Both the position numbers and the translations under genes were made by a program. From assembly GCA_041399085.1 (NCBI GenBank), contig JAWKTM010000019.1, positions 46,286-110,285 on the forward strand: a stretch of DNA of 64,000 bases. The letters are read 5' to 3'. Of the stretch, positions 17,956-26,337 are shown piece after piece. The notes beneath the pieces are model-generated. The model was not told where the DNA came from. It saw only the letters and a program-made list of their open reading frames with translations, and did no database searches. How positions within the stretch are numbered: the first letter of the stretch is position 1; each line of letters begins with the position of its first letter. The stretch comes from JAWKTM01 sp041399085. Lineage in GTDB: Bacteria > Planctomycetota > Planctomycetia > Pirellulales > Pirellulaceae.

Positions 17956-18897
17956 TTAGGCGCGGGGGTGGAAGCTGCGATGTACTTTTTTCAGACGGGT
18001 TTGATCAACGTGAGTATAGATTTGGGTAGTGGCGATGCTGGCATGTCCCAGCATTTCTTGGACTTGTCGCAAGTCCGCTCCACCCGCCAGCAGATGGGTG
18101 GCGAAGCTGTGCCGAAGCGTGTGAGGGCTAATGGTGGGCGGCGCGCCAGCCCGAGCGGAATATTTTTTCACTAGTTCCCATATCGCCTCGCGTCGTAGCG
18201 GTCGACCACTCCGAGACAATAGTAACCATTTGGGCGGTGTCGCTGGAATGGTCGCCAATTTCGGGCGTTCGTGTTCCAGGTACTCGCGGATGGCCGACAC
18301 CGCGCGTGCTCCGATCGGCGCCACGCGCTGTTTGTTACCTTTTCCGCGTGCGACACAGAAGCCTTCATCCAAACGTGTTTCTTCTAATGTGAGATTGGAA
18401 ACCTCGGACGCGCGGCAACCGGTAGCGTAGAGCAACTCGAGTAGCGCTCGGTCACGGCGCCAGAAGGGATCATATTTTGCTGGAGCGAAAACGAATCGTT
18501 CGACGACCTGGGGCGAAAGCACTTCGGGCACTCGCTGCCACAGCTTTTGGCTTCCCAGCAACTCAACTAGATTCTCTTGCAGCACGCCTTCGAGTTGCAA
18601 GTATCGAAAAAACATTCGCAGCGCCACAATGTGTCGGGCGACGCTGGAGGGCGCCAGGTTTTGTTCATGCAGCCAACCGACATAATCGGAGAGCTGGCGA
18701 ATGTTGAGCCCCACGATGGGTTTGCCGTCGAGCCATTCACGAAAGCGGCGAAGGTCGCGTTCGTAGGCGGCGACCGTATTGCCCGCCAACATGCATTCGC
18801 TGCGGAGATATTCGACAAACGACGCGCTCCAGCGTAGCGCGCTGTCGCCTTGCAATTTCGGCTGGGGGCGTGTGAGACGCGGTTTTAGTTTCGACAT
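17956..18897 (-). CDS. Tyrosine recombinase, XerC/XerD family
   Basis: This is a 313-residue protein of XerC/XerD size with an N-terminal SAM-like core-binding domain (about 20-105) and a C-terminal catalytic domain. The catalytic residues are all visible: Arg162 in TGCRASEV, a lysine in GKGNKQR, H259-x-x-R262 in HTLRH, His285 in LGHASI, and the nucleophile Tyr294 in TTQIYTHVD. Xer recombinases resolve chromosome dimers at dif. The start at 18897 (MSKLKPRL) excludes an unconvincing upstream extension. It is convergent with the barrel gene (23 bp apart) and divergent from galE. No transposon ends or attachment sites were seen beside it, so I favour the housekeeping role over a mobile-element integrase. 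Confidence 0.93.
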   Translation of the reverse strand: MSKLKPRLTRPQPKLQGDSALRWSASFVEYLRSECMLAGNTVAAYERDLRRFREWLDGKPIVGLNIRQLSDYVGWLHEQNLAPSSVARHIVALRMFFRYLQLEGVLQENLVELLGSQKLWQRVPEVLSPQVVERFVFAPAKYDPFWRRDRALLELLYATGCRASEVSNLTLEETRLDEGFCVARGKGNKQRVAPIGARAVSAIREYLEHERPKLATIPATPPKWLLLSRSGRPLRREAIWELVKKYSARAGAPPTISPHTLRHSFATHLLAGGADLRQVQEMLGHASIATTQIYTHVDQTRLKKVHRSFHPRA

Positions 18898-19073
18898 GCC
18901 GGTGGTTTTGCGGGGTAGTGTTCGTATTGATGAACAGCGCGGACGGAGCGGGGCGAATTGTCGCGAGCCGGCTAGCGATACATAACTTTGCGATTGCCAG
19001 CATTTAGGTGTTGTCGACATCCCACGGTTTGTGCGAATACGACCGAGGCCCAAGTAGGGAAGGAATGGACGAG

Positions 19074-20057
19074 ATGAAGATTTTGGTGACCGGCGGCGCC
19101 GGTTATATCGGTTCTCATGCCGTGCGACTGTTGCAACGTGCCGGACACGAGGTGTGGGTGTACGACAATCTCTATTATGGGCACCGCGAGGCCGTGCCGA
19201 CGGACTGCCTGGTCGTGGGTGATTTAACCGATCGGAGGTTGCTTGAGGCGACGTTGCGAGATCGATCGATTGAAGCGGTTATGCATTTTGCGGCGTTTGC
19301 GATGGTGGGCGAGTCGGTTGTGAACCCGGCGATCTACTACCAGAACAACGTGGTGGCGACACTCTCCTTGCTGGAGGCGATGCGGACCGTGGGAGTAACC
19401 CGCATTGTCTTTTCCAGCACCACCGCGACGTTCGGAACGCCCGCAACGATGCCCATCCATGAAGACTTGCCGCAGGTTCCGATCAATCCCTACGGGTTCA
19501 CGAAACTGGTGATCGAACGAGCGTTGGATGATTACGCGGCGGCCTACGGATTCGCCTTTGCGGCATTGCGTTATTTCAACGCGGCGGGCGCGTCGCCCGA
19601 CGGGGACATTGGCGAGGATCACACGCCCGAATCGCATCTCATACCCATTATTTTGCAAGTGGCTTTGGGACAGCGGGCTACGATATCAATCTTTGGTGAC
19701 GATTATCCCACACCGGACGGAACTTGCATTCGCGACTATGTCCATGTAGACGATCTGGGAGACGCGCACGTACGTGCTTTGAATAAACTTCAGCCCGGCT
19801 CTGGATTGAAATTAAATCTGGGGACCGGCCGAGGGCACAGTGTCCTGGAGGTGCTAGACGCCTGCCGAACCGTAACTGGACACGCAATTCCGAGCCAAGT
19901 TGCGGAGCGTCGGCCCGGAGACCCACCGGAACTCGTGGCGGATTCGCGACGCGCTCAGGAGATGCTTGGCTGGCGACCGAGATATGTGGAGATCGAGGCG
20001 ATCGTCGAAACGGCTTGGAAATGGCACTCTAGCCACCCAAGGGGATACGGCGGCTAG
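19074..20057 (+). CDS. galE: UDP-glucose 4-epimerase
   Basis: This is a 327-residue member of the extended short-chain dehydrogenase family with GalE character. It has the NAD-binding VTGGAGYIGSH at the N-terminus, HFAAFAMVGESV near 70-85, FSSTTATFG, and the catalytic Tyr and Lys in NPYGFTK. It also shows RYFNAAGA and the late CIRDYVHVDDL motif typical of GalE. It interconverts UDP-glucose and UDP-galactose for surface polysaccharides. The start at 19074 puts the glycine motif at the usual position, with an aagga site 9 bases upstream; an in-frame ATG at 19065 is less well placed. It is divergent from the recombinase gene, with 176 bases between them. Confidence 0.95.
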   Translation: MKILVTGGAGYIGSHAVRLLQRAGHEVWVYDNLYYGHREAVPTDCLVVGDLTDRRLLEATLRDRSIEAVMHFAAFAMVGESVVNPAIYYQNNVVATLSLLEAMRTVGVTRIVFSSTTATFGTPATMPIHEDLPQVPINPYGFTKLVIERALDDYAAAYGFAFAALRYFNAAGASPDGDIGEDHTPESHLIPIILQVALGQRATISIFGDDYPTPDGTCIRDYVHVDDLGDAHVRALNKLQPGSGLKLNLGTGRGHSVLEVLDACRTVTGHAIPSQVAERRPGDPPELVADSRRAQEMLGWRPRYVEIEAIVETAWKWHSSHPRGYGG

Positions 20058-20140
20058 CGAGTGCCCAGATGGCCGATACCTCCTATTTGACTTGAGCCTG
20101 ATGCTCATCAACGATTTGTGAATCGTTAGAATGGCCCGTT

Positions 20141-21361
20141 ATGCAAAATATCATTGTGGATCGCCCCTACGGATTCGTGCCACCTCACCGAGGCACATGG
20201 TGGCCGGCGTTCATTCGATACTTTGATTTTCAAGGCGTGTGGCTGCGAAAGGCGGAAGGGGTTGTGGATTATGAATGCCGACATGTAGAGCGTTTGCGGG
20301 AGTCGCTAAGGGCGGAGCGTGGCATCTTGCTCGCGCCCAATCACTGCCGCAATGGCGACCCGATTGTGATGGGGTGGTTGTCGAAGGAAGCGGGCTGTCA
20401 CGTATATGCGATGGCTAGTTGGCATCTCTATAACCAAGGTCGTTTCAAAGCCTGGGCCATTCAAAAGATGGGCGGATTCAGTGTTAATCGCGAGGGGATC
20501 GATCGCCAAGCGATTAATACCGCGGTGCAGATCTTGGAAACGGCGGAGCGACCGCTGGTTGTGTTTCCCGAGGGCGCGGTGACGCGCACGAATGATCGGT
20601 TGCACTCCTTGTTGGAGGGTGTGGCTTTCATTGCTCGCACCGGCGCCAAAAAGCGAGCCGCGCGCGTCGACGGAGGCAAGGTTGTCGTTCACCCCGTGGC
20701 GCTGAAGTACCGGTTTCAGGGAGATATTCGGAAAGCCGTGGACGATGTGCTTACGGACATCGAGCACCGTTTCACATGGCGGCCACAGCGCGAGCGGCCG
20801 TTACTCGAACGTATTAACCGGCTGGGGCGAGCGCTATTGTGTTTGAAAGAGTTGCAGTATTTTGGCGAGACACAAACGGGTCGCATGGAAGATCGGATGC
20901 TGCGGCTGATCGACCGGTTGCTCAGTCCCTTGGAAGAAGAATGGCTGGGAAGGTCACAAACGGGCGGAGTCGTGCCGCGCGTTAAGGCGTTGCGAATGAG
21001 AATCTTGCCGGAGATTGTCGCTGGCACGATTTCAGAGCAGGAGCGGGAGCGTCGTTGGAGGCAGCTCGAAGATATCTATCTGGCTCAGCAGGTTTCGTGT
21101 TACCCGCCCGATTACCTGACGTTGCCATCGGTGGACCGAGTGTTGGAAACCGTCGAGCGGTTGGAGGAAGATCTAACCGACCGGTGCCGCGTGCATGGTC
21201 GACTGAAAGTGATCATCGACGTAGGCGAAGCGATCGAAGTCTCGCCGCTTCGCAATAAATCGGCCGACGAAGACCCGCTCATGGTGCAGCTCGGCAACAC
21301 CTTGCAGCGAATGCTGGATGAGCTGTCGCTCGAGTCGCCGTTGATCGATCGCGACGCGTGA
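20141..21361 (+). CDS. 1-acyl-sn-glycerol-3-phosphate acyltransferase-like protein (PlsC domain)
   Basis: The N-terminal 230 residues carry the PlsC acyltransferase motifs: NHCRNGDP with His68 and Asp73 (NH-x4-D catalytic box), and FPEG at 142-145 (substrate phosphate binding). Members acylate lysophosphatidate or related lipids at the inner membrane. The C-terminal 170 residues are a helical, charged extension not found in minimal PlsC proteins and seem lineage-specific. The 406-residue length is therefore longer than the roughly 250 residues of classical PlsC. No strong ribosome site is seen at 20141, but the frame matches the domain start. It follows galE by 83 bases and may share its transcript. 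Confidence 0.85.
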   Translation: MQNIIVDRPYGFVPPHRGTWWPAFIRYFDFQGVWLRKAEGVVDYECRHVERLRESLRAERGILLAPNHCRNGDPIVMGWLSKEAGCHVYAMASWHLYNQGRFKAWAIQKMGGFSVNREGIDRQAINTAVQILETAERPLVVFPEGAVTRTNDRLHSLLEGVAFIARTGAKKRAARVDGGKVVVHPVALKYRFQGDIRKAVDDVLTDIEHRFTWRPQRERPLLERINRLGRALLCLKELQYFGETQTGRMEDRMLRLIDRLLSPLEEEWLGRSQTGGVVPRVKALRMRILPEIVAGTISEQERERRWRQLEDIYLAQQVSCYPPDYLTLPSVDRVLETVERLEEDLTDRCRVHGRLKVIIDVGEAIEVSPLRNKSADEDPLMVQLGNTLQRMLDELSLESPLIDRDA

Positions 21362-21401
21362 GATCCGCGAGGGGAAGTCGCCTCGACAAATGGATGGTCG
21401 A

Positions 21402-21851
21402 TCAAACAACGTATTTTGGCAGAGCGACGGCCGAGAACCAGAAGTTTTTGATCAAGCGCACGACTTCCACAAACTCGTCGTAATTCGATGGCTTGGGAAT
21501 GTAGCAATTCGCTCCCAATTCATAAGCCCGCACGATATCGTCGCGCGATGTGGACGTGCTCATCACGACCACGGGAATAATCCGCAGATCGGGATCGTTC
21601 TTGATTTCGGAAAGGACTTCGTAGCCGGGGCGTTTCGGCAGATTCAAATCCAGCAGGATTAGGTCCGGGCGAGGCATGACATCATGTTCGGAGTGACCGA
21701 GCAGCAGATCGATGGCTTCATCGCCGTCGGATGCCACATGAAGATGGTGGACGAGATTCGCTTCTTCCAACGCGAATCCGCACAACCGCACATCGGCTTC
21801 GCTGTCCTCAACGAGCAGAATTTCGGCGATTTGAGCGTGTTCAGCAATCAT
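21402..21851 (-). CDS. Response regulator, single receiver domain
   Basis: This 149-residue CheY-like protein has no output domain. The acidic pocket (LLVEDSEAD near 13-20), phosphoacceptor Asp68 in LILLDLNLPKRPG, the Thr/Ser switch in VVMSTSTS and Lys120 in YIPKPSNYDEF are all present. The extended loop and the LPKRPG motif resemble the Rcp1 type of receiver, which commonly works with phytochrome or hybrid histidine kinases. No kinase gene is adjacent, so its partner is probably encoded elsewhere. It converges on the acyltransferase gene. Confidence 0.92.
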   Translation of the reverse strand: MIAEHAQIAEILLVEDSEADVRLCGFALEEANLVHHLHVASDGDEAIDLLLGHSEHDVMPRPDLILLDLNLPKRPGYEVLSEIKNDPDLRIIPVVVMSTSTSRDDIVRAYELGANCYIPKPSNYDEFVEVVRLIKNFWFSAVALPKYVV

Positions 21852-22563
21852 GACGCAATTGCCCAGGCGGAACGGACGTGCGCTGTCGGTTAATCGGTTG
21901 CCGGTGCGAAGCTCCCCATTCGACCATCAAATCGGGCACTGCCGCTTGTCCGGATGTACGGCAGGCAACCTCGTTCTCCCCTTCTCGCCCCCGCGCTGGA
22001 TTCACGGTCGTGAAGCGCCAGCACAAATATACTTCATTCCTCGGCCATTCGACCCGAAAATGTTTGGCCAGAACTCGCGATATCCTTAATCGCCAACGAT
22101 CGTGAAGCAATTGAGCCGTTCTACCGACTGGCGGAGACTACGGAAACTCGCCATTCGAGCAGTTGGGCTTCTCATCCGAATTCGGCTCTCGCTGTTCGGC
22201 CAAGTGCGCGCTGGCCATAGCACAAATCGCAGCGCCTGCGGATAACCGTAGCCTTTCGCAATTCGCCGCACAATCCCGCCGCAGGTAGGAAATTCCGAAA
22301 CAAGCTGAACTTACCGTTTGCTAGCAGCTTTCCGCTTGAGATGCCGCCAGAAAGTAACTTGACGGTAGACCGTTTGGCGAGCTCTCAAAACAACGGACTT
22401 CGATTGGCTGACGGCACCAACTTATGTTTCGCGGCGAACACCATTGATGCGACACGCGAAGTGGTCGGAAATTCGGGAACCCGCCTACGACGAAATGCAA
22501 CGAGCCAAGCCACCAAACGCACTAATCCAGTGGCAACGTTCGTCACAAAACCTGGACACTTCG
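21852..22563. other. 712-bp region without a recognised gene
   Basis: The region lies upstream of the response regulator and downstream of citrate synthase. Short open frames occur on both strands, but none has protein-like composition, motifs or a ribosome site. I see no tRNA cloverleaf, tandem repeat or strong hairpin. It should contain the response-regulator promoter and the gltA terminator. Confidence 0.4.
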
Positions 22564-23853
22564 TTACACGCGCTGCTCGATGGGCGTGAATTCGCGCTCA
22601 GGCGGCCCGGTGTAAATCTGGCGAGGGCGGCAAATCCGCTTGGTCGGCGACTGGTGCATCTCGACCCAGTGGGCGATCCAACCGGGTAGCCGGCCGATCG
22701 CAAACAGCACGGTGAACATCTGCACGGGAATACCGATCGCTCGATAAACGACGCCCGAATAGAAGTCGACATTCGGGTAGAGCTTGCGCTCGATGAAGTA
22801 GGGATCGCTGAGCGCCACTTCTTCCAGTTCTTGGGCGACTTCGAACAACGGATCCTTGATGTGCAATTTTGCAAGCAGCTTGTCGCAGGCGGACTTGATG
22901 ATCCGGGCACGCGGATCGTAGTTCTTGTAGACTCGGTGGCCGAAGCCCATCAAACGGAAGCCGCTTTTCTTGTCCTTCGCCATCTCCACGTATTTCTTCA
23001 CGCTGCTGCCGCTGGCGATGATCTCCTCGAGCATCGTCACGACGGCCTCGTTCGCACCGCCGTGCAACGGTCCCCACAGCGCACAGATGCCGGCGGCGAT
23101 CGACGCGAACAAATTAGCGTTCGACGAGCCGACCATCCGCACAGTCGATGTGCTGCAATTCTGTTCGTGGTCGCCATGTACGATTAGCAATAGATTCAAC
23201 GCTTCGACGAAGTCGGGATCGATCTCGTACGGTTCGCTGGGAACGGCGAACATCATTTGCAGGAAGTTCTCGCAGTACGAAAGATCGTTCTGAGGGTAGA
23301 TGAACGGTTGGCCCGTCGACTTTTTGAAGCTATAGGCCGCGATTGTCGGCAACTTGGCCATCAACCGCATGATCGAAACCTCGACTTGATCTGGGTCATG
23401 CGGGTCCAGTGCGTCTTGGTAAAACGTCGACAAAGCGTTGACAACCGACGAGAGAATCGCCATCGGATGGGCGTCGCGCGGGAAACCGTTGTAGAAGGAA
23501 CGCATGTCCTCGTGCAACATCGTGTGGCGACGGATCGAATGCCGAAAGTTCGTCAACTGAGTTTCCGTTGGCAGCTCGCCGTAGATCAGCAAGTAGCTGA
23601 CTTCCACGAAATCGCAGTGCTTCGCCAAGACTTCGATCGGATAGCCGCGATAGCGAAGAATGCCGGTTTCGCCGTCCAAGTACGTGATTGCGCTGGTGGT
23701 CGACCCGGTGTTGACGTAACCCTCGTCGAGCGTGATGAAACCGGTGTCGGCCCGCAGCTTGGAAATGTCGACGCCTCGCTCCTGCTCGGTGCCGACGACA
23801 ACCGGCAATTCAAGTGTTCGGCCTTCCAGAATCAGCTTCGCATGGTCCGACAT
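22564..23853 (-). CDS. gltA: Citrate synthase
   Basis: This 429-residue type I/II citrate synthase catalyses condensation of acetyl-CoA and oxaloacetate, the first step of the TCA cycle. The catalytic histidines appear in WGPLHGGANE and GFGHRVYKNYDPRA, and the catalytic Asp in NVDFYSG. HGDHEQNCSTS is the usual preceding motif. Length is normal for the hexameric bacterial enzyme. I start at 23853 (MSDHAKLILEGR), where a gggctcg stretch precedes the ATG; the longer frame to 23934 adds an unusual arginine-rich leader. The gene is a single unit with no operon partner. Confidence 0.96.
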   Translation of the reverse strand: MSDHAKLILEGRTLELPVVVGTEQERGVDISKLRADTGFITLDEGYVNTGSTTSAITYLDGETGILRYRGYPIEVLAKHCDFVEVSYLLIYGELPTETQLTNFRHSIRRHTMLHEDMRSFYNGFPRDAHPMAILSSVVNALSTFYQDALDPHDPDQVEVSIMRLMAKLPTIAAYSFKKSTGQPFIYPQNDLSYCENFLQMMFAVPSEPYEIDPDFVEALNLLLIVHGDHEQNCSTSTVRMVGSSNANLFASIAAGICALWGPLHGGANEAVVTMLEEIIASGSSVKKYVEMAKDKKSGFRLMGFGHRVYKNYDPRARIIKSACDKLLAKLHIKDPLFEVAQELEEVALSDPYFIERKLYPNVDFYSGVVYRAIGIPVQMFTVLFAIGRLPGWIAHWVEMHQSPTKRICRPRQIYTGPPEREFTPIEQRV

Positions 23854-24273
23854 CGACGAGCCCTTAGTCCAACGGTTCGGTTCGCAATAAAGCCGCGTCG
23901 CCCGCATCGCCACCGCGATGCTGGCACGTCGCAAAGTTCCAGCAGTCTAGCTGTCACGCTCCGCTTCGACAATTCACCCGCAGTCGACAATTGGAGTGCA
24001 TTCGGGCTGACTTGAGGAATCGTCGCGCGAACATGTCGATGAGCTTGGCTTTGCCGACTGGAAGCACCGAGATGGAGACGAAATGGTCGTTCGATCACCG
24101 GGCTGCGCGGACTAACGGTTGGCTCCGAGCCTCTCAGTTCAGCCAAGAGCGACACCCAATCTCGGACATGTATTCAACAGGACACTCCGTGTAGTGGGCA
24201 AAGCGAACACCGGAGTCGTTGCCTGGTTTCGCCCCCGAGCGAGGGATTTGCTGGAATTTCACTCGAATATCGT
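23854..24273. other. Divergent intergenic region upstream of gltA
   Basis: No gene was recognised. The region must hold the promoter for gltA on the minus strand. Small open frames here have no support. Confidence 0.4.
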
Positions 24274-24302
24274 TTGACACGAGCCGCTTGGCACTTTATC
24301 GT
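24274..24302 (+). promoter_or_regulatory. Putative sigma70-type promoter for the DUF1559 gene
   Basis: A perfect TTGACA (24274-24279) is followed after 17 bases by TATCGT (24297-24302), a -10-like hexamer with four of six consensus bases. It would leave a leader of about 60 bases before the ATG at 24371. Planctomycete promoters are poorly defined, so this is tentative. Confidence 0.35.
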
Positions 24303-24370
24303 GTGCGTCAGCGGTCGAATGAAATCGCTGAACGTTATTTTTCTTTTGGGAAGGTTTCGGGAGAATCAAG

Positions 24371-25387
24371 ATGTACAAACAGGCTTCCAGGACTTCGCGT
24401 GGCTTCACGCTGGTCGAATTGCTCGTGGTCATCGCCATCATCGGCGTGTTGGTCGCCATGCTTTTGCCCGCAGTGCAAGCGGCGCGCGAGGCGGCGCGAC
24501 GCTCGAGTTGCTCGAATAATCTAAAGCAACTTGGGTTGTCTTTGCAGAATTACCACGACGTCTATAAGACCTTGCCGCCAGGGGCAAGTGCAATGCCGAA
24601 TGGACAATGGGGATTTTCTTGGTTCGTTCATATCTTGCCTTTCATCGAACAGCAGACCATGCATGATCAGCTCAATCTCGGCGGTCAGCACGTTGGATGG
24701 GCGCACAATGGCGTAAGCGGTGGAACTATCAATGGCCAGCGCTTCAACAACATTCGGATCGACGCGTTTCTGTGTCCTTCGAGTCCGCTAGAACCCATGC
24801 ACTCGGTCGGCACCGGCTACACACACACCCGCCCGCAGTACATCGGAATCTCGGGCGCTGCCAATGGTAATGGTTTCACGAACAACCCAACTGGTCGGCA
24901 ACGCAGTTGCTGTAGTTGTTGTGGCTCGGTTACCGGGGGTGGCGTCACCAGTAACGGCGGCGTCTTGATCGGACATGGTTGGGGAGGCAAGCCCGCGAAC
25001 ATGGCAACCGTCAATTTCGCCGCGATCACGGACGGCACGTCTAATACCATTGCTGTTGGCGAATGTGGCGACTGGTTCTATACGGCCGCGGGAGGCAAGG
25101 AACAAGTCAATTCAAATCACGGTTGGCTGATGGGAAGCCCCAATGCCAATGACCGAAAGTTTAACATTACCACGATTCGATACGCGCCCAACTCCACACA
25201 ATCCAGTTTGCCGGGGTGTGGAAACAACGACGGGCCGAACAACGGCATTTACTCGGCGCATCCAGGCGGCGTACAGGTCGCGGTTTGCGATGGTTCGACC
25301 CAGTTCATTTCCGACACCATCGACATTCTCACGCTCAAACTGTTGGCGACTCGCGACGATGGCCAACCCGCCTCGTTCCGGCCGTAA
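24371..25387 (+). CDS. DUF1559 prepilin-like secreted protein
   Basis: The N-terminus has a type IV prepilin signature: a short basic leader, Gly11, then FTLVELLVVIAIIGVLVAML, which is both the prepilin-peptidase site and the helix. Next comes the AREAARRSSCSNNLKQLGL motif shared by the DUF1559 family, which is strongly expanded in planctomycetes. The C-terminal AHPGGVQVAVCDGS is the family's H-x9-DG motif. The 338-residue length is typical. These proteins are thought to be pseudopilin-like surface or periplasmic proteins; their function is unknown. A cysteine-rich patch (RQRSCCSCCGS) is unusual. A gggaga ribosome site precedes the ATG. The next gene is a small lipoprotein, a common pairing. 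Confidence 0.94.
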   Translation: MYKQASRTSRGFTLVELLVVIAIIGVLVAMLLPAVQAAREAARRSSCSNNLKQLGLSLQNYHDVYKTLPPGASAMPNGQWGFSWFVHILPFIEQQTMHDQLNLGGQHVGWAHNGVSGGTINGQRFNNIRIDAFLCPSSPLEPMHSVGTGYTHTRPQYIGISGAANGNGFTNNPTGRQRSCCSCCGSVTGGGVTSNGGVLIGHGWGGKPANMATVNFAAITDGTSNTIAVGECGDWFYTAAGGKEQVNSNHGWLMGSPNANDRKFNITTIRYAPNSTQSSLPGCGNNDGPNNGIYSAHPGGVQVAVCDGSTQFISDTIDILTLKLLATRDDGQPASFRP

Positions 25388-25490
25388 GATAACTCGCGAC
25401 AAATTCACAGAGTCTCTACGCGACGTTCCGCTCGCATCTGGGTGGAACGTCTTTTTATTCGTCCCCAATACTTCGATAAGTCGAATCGAG

Positions 25491-25967
25491 ATGAAAACAC
25501 TAACACTGGTTGTAAACCGCACAAGTAACTTCGCCACGCTGATGTTGATCGTGGGACTGGCCACCCTCGGTTGCAGCAAGACGACTTTGCCAGACGGCCC
25601 CACTGGCACTTTGAGCGGAAAGGTGACCTACAACGGCAGTGCGCCCCCAACGGGATCGGCGATTTCGCTGATCCACGAGAAGACGGGATTCGTCGCTGTT
25701 GGCAGCATTCAAGCCGACGGGAGCTACTCAGCTCAAATGAAGGGCCAGCCCGAGTTGCCCGTCGGGGCCTACCAAGTCTCCGTGACTGGACCGCCAGCGC
25801 CGGAGATGACGCCCGATCAGATGGCGGCGATGTACGAGGGAAAGACTGACCCGAGCGGTGATTCGTCGAATGCGATCCCTGCGAAATATGCGGACGTCAC
25901 AACCAGCGGATTGACGTACGACGTGAAAGAAGGAGCAAACACCTACGACGTACCACTCACCGATTAA
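25491..25967 (+). CDS. Small lipoprotein with carboxypeptidase-regulatory-like fold
   Basis: The 158-residue product begins with a basic start and a hydrophobic stretch ending LATLGC, a lipobox-like site (Cys near residue 25). The mature part starts GPTGTLSGKVTYNGSAPPTG and continues with the beta-sandwich pattern typical of small planctomycete lipoproteins found beside DUF1559 genes (GxVTYNG...G...F...G.Y.v). The start at 25491 is chosen because upstream codons overlap the DUF1559 gene in another frame. It lies 103 bases downstream of that gene and probably shares its transcript. Function unknown. Confidence 0.85.
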   Translation: MKTLTLVVNRTSNFATLMLIVGLATLGCSKTTLPDGPTGTLSGKVTYNGSAPPTGSAISLIHEKTGFVAVGSIQADGSYSAQMKGQPELPVGAYQVSVTGPPAPEMTPDQMAAMYEGKTDPSGDSSNAIPAKYADVTTSGLTYDVKEGANTYDVPLTD

Positions 25968-26114
25968 GCAACGCTTCGTTCTAGGTTGGCGATGGTCGGC
26001 ATCGCCAATGCAGGTAATTCGATCCGGAATAGCGTCCACGAGTGGAATTTTATGCGCGGACGCTATTTAATCGTCTATCCGATTTTGAGCGAAACACAGC
26101 TGGGTGTGAACTCT

Positions 26115-26294
26115 ATGCGAATGATAACAGGTGCGATACTACTTCTCGCCGCAGTACAGGCGTTTTCGCATGCCTACCTAATCGGATTTCCTCACCAAGC
26201 ATTTGCCAGCGAGATCCTCATTCCCAGCAGCGTGCTCGTAGCGTTGGGAGTGTGCTTTTTGGTGTGGGCATTAATTGTCGAACGCAAGCATTAG
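26115..26294 (+). CDS. Small two-helix membrane protein, 59 aa
   Basis: This short frame encodes two hydrophobic helices (MRMITGAILLLAAVQAFSHA; IPSSVLVALGVCFLVWALIV) joined by a short loop and ending in ERKH, consistent with two membrane spans and both ends in the cytoplasm. The start at 26115 is the first ATG of the hydrophobic frame. It lies between the lipoprotein and the TPR/CRTAC1-like gene (43 bases upstream of the latter). I do not recognise a family. Confidence 0.5.
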   Translation: MRMITGAILLLAAVQAFSHAYLIGFPHQAFASEILIPSSVLVALGVCFLVWALIVERKH

Positions 26295-26337
26295 TGCGAC
26301 TTCGGCGACTTCTCCCCGATCGATTTAGGAGCCGCAA

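Noticed and set aside
17956..18897. Recombinase as a phage or transposon integrase
   Set aside because: Size and motifs fit housekeeping XerC/D, and there are no flanking direct repeats, tRNA target or mobile genes.
22080..22560. tRNA or small RNA gene in the gltA/response-regulator gap
   Set aside because: No cloverleaf-like arms or T-loop consensus could be found by eye.
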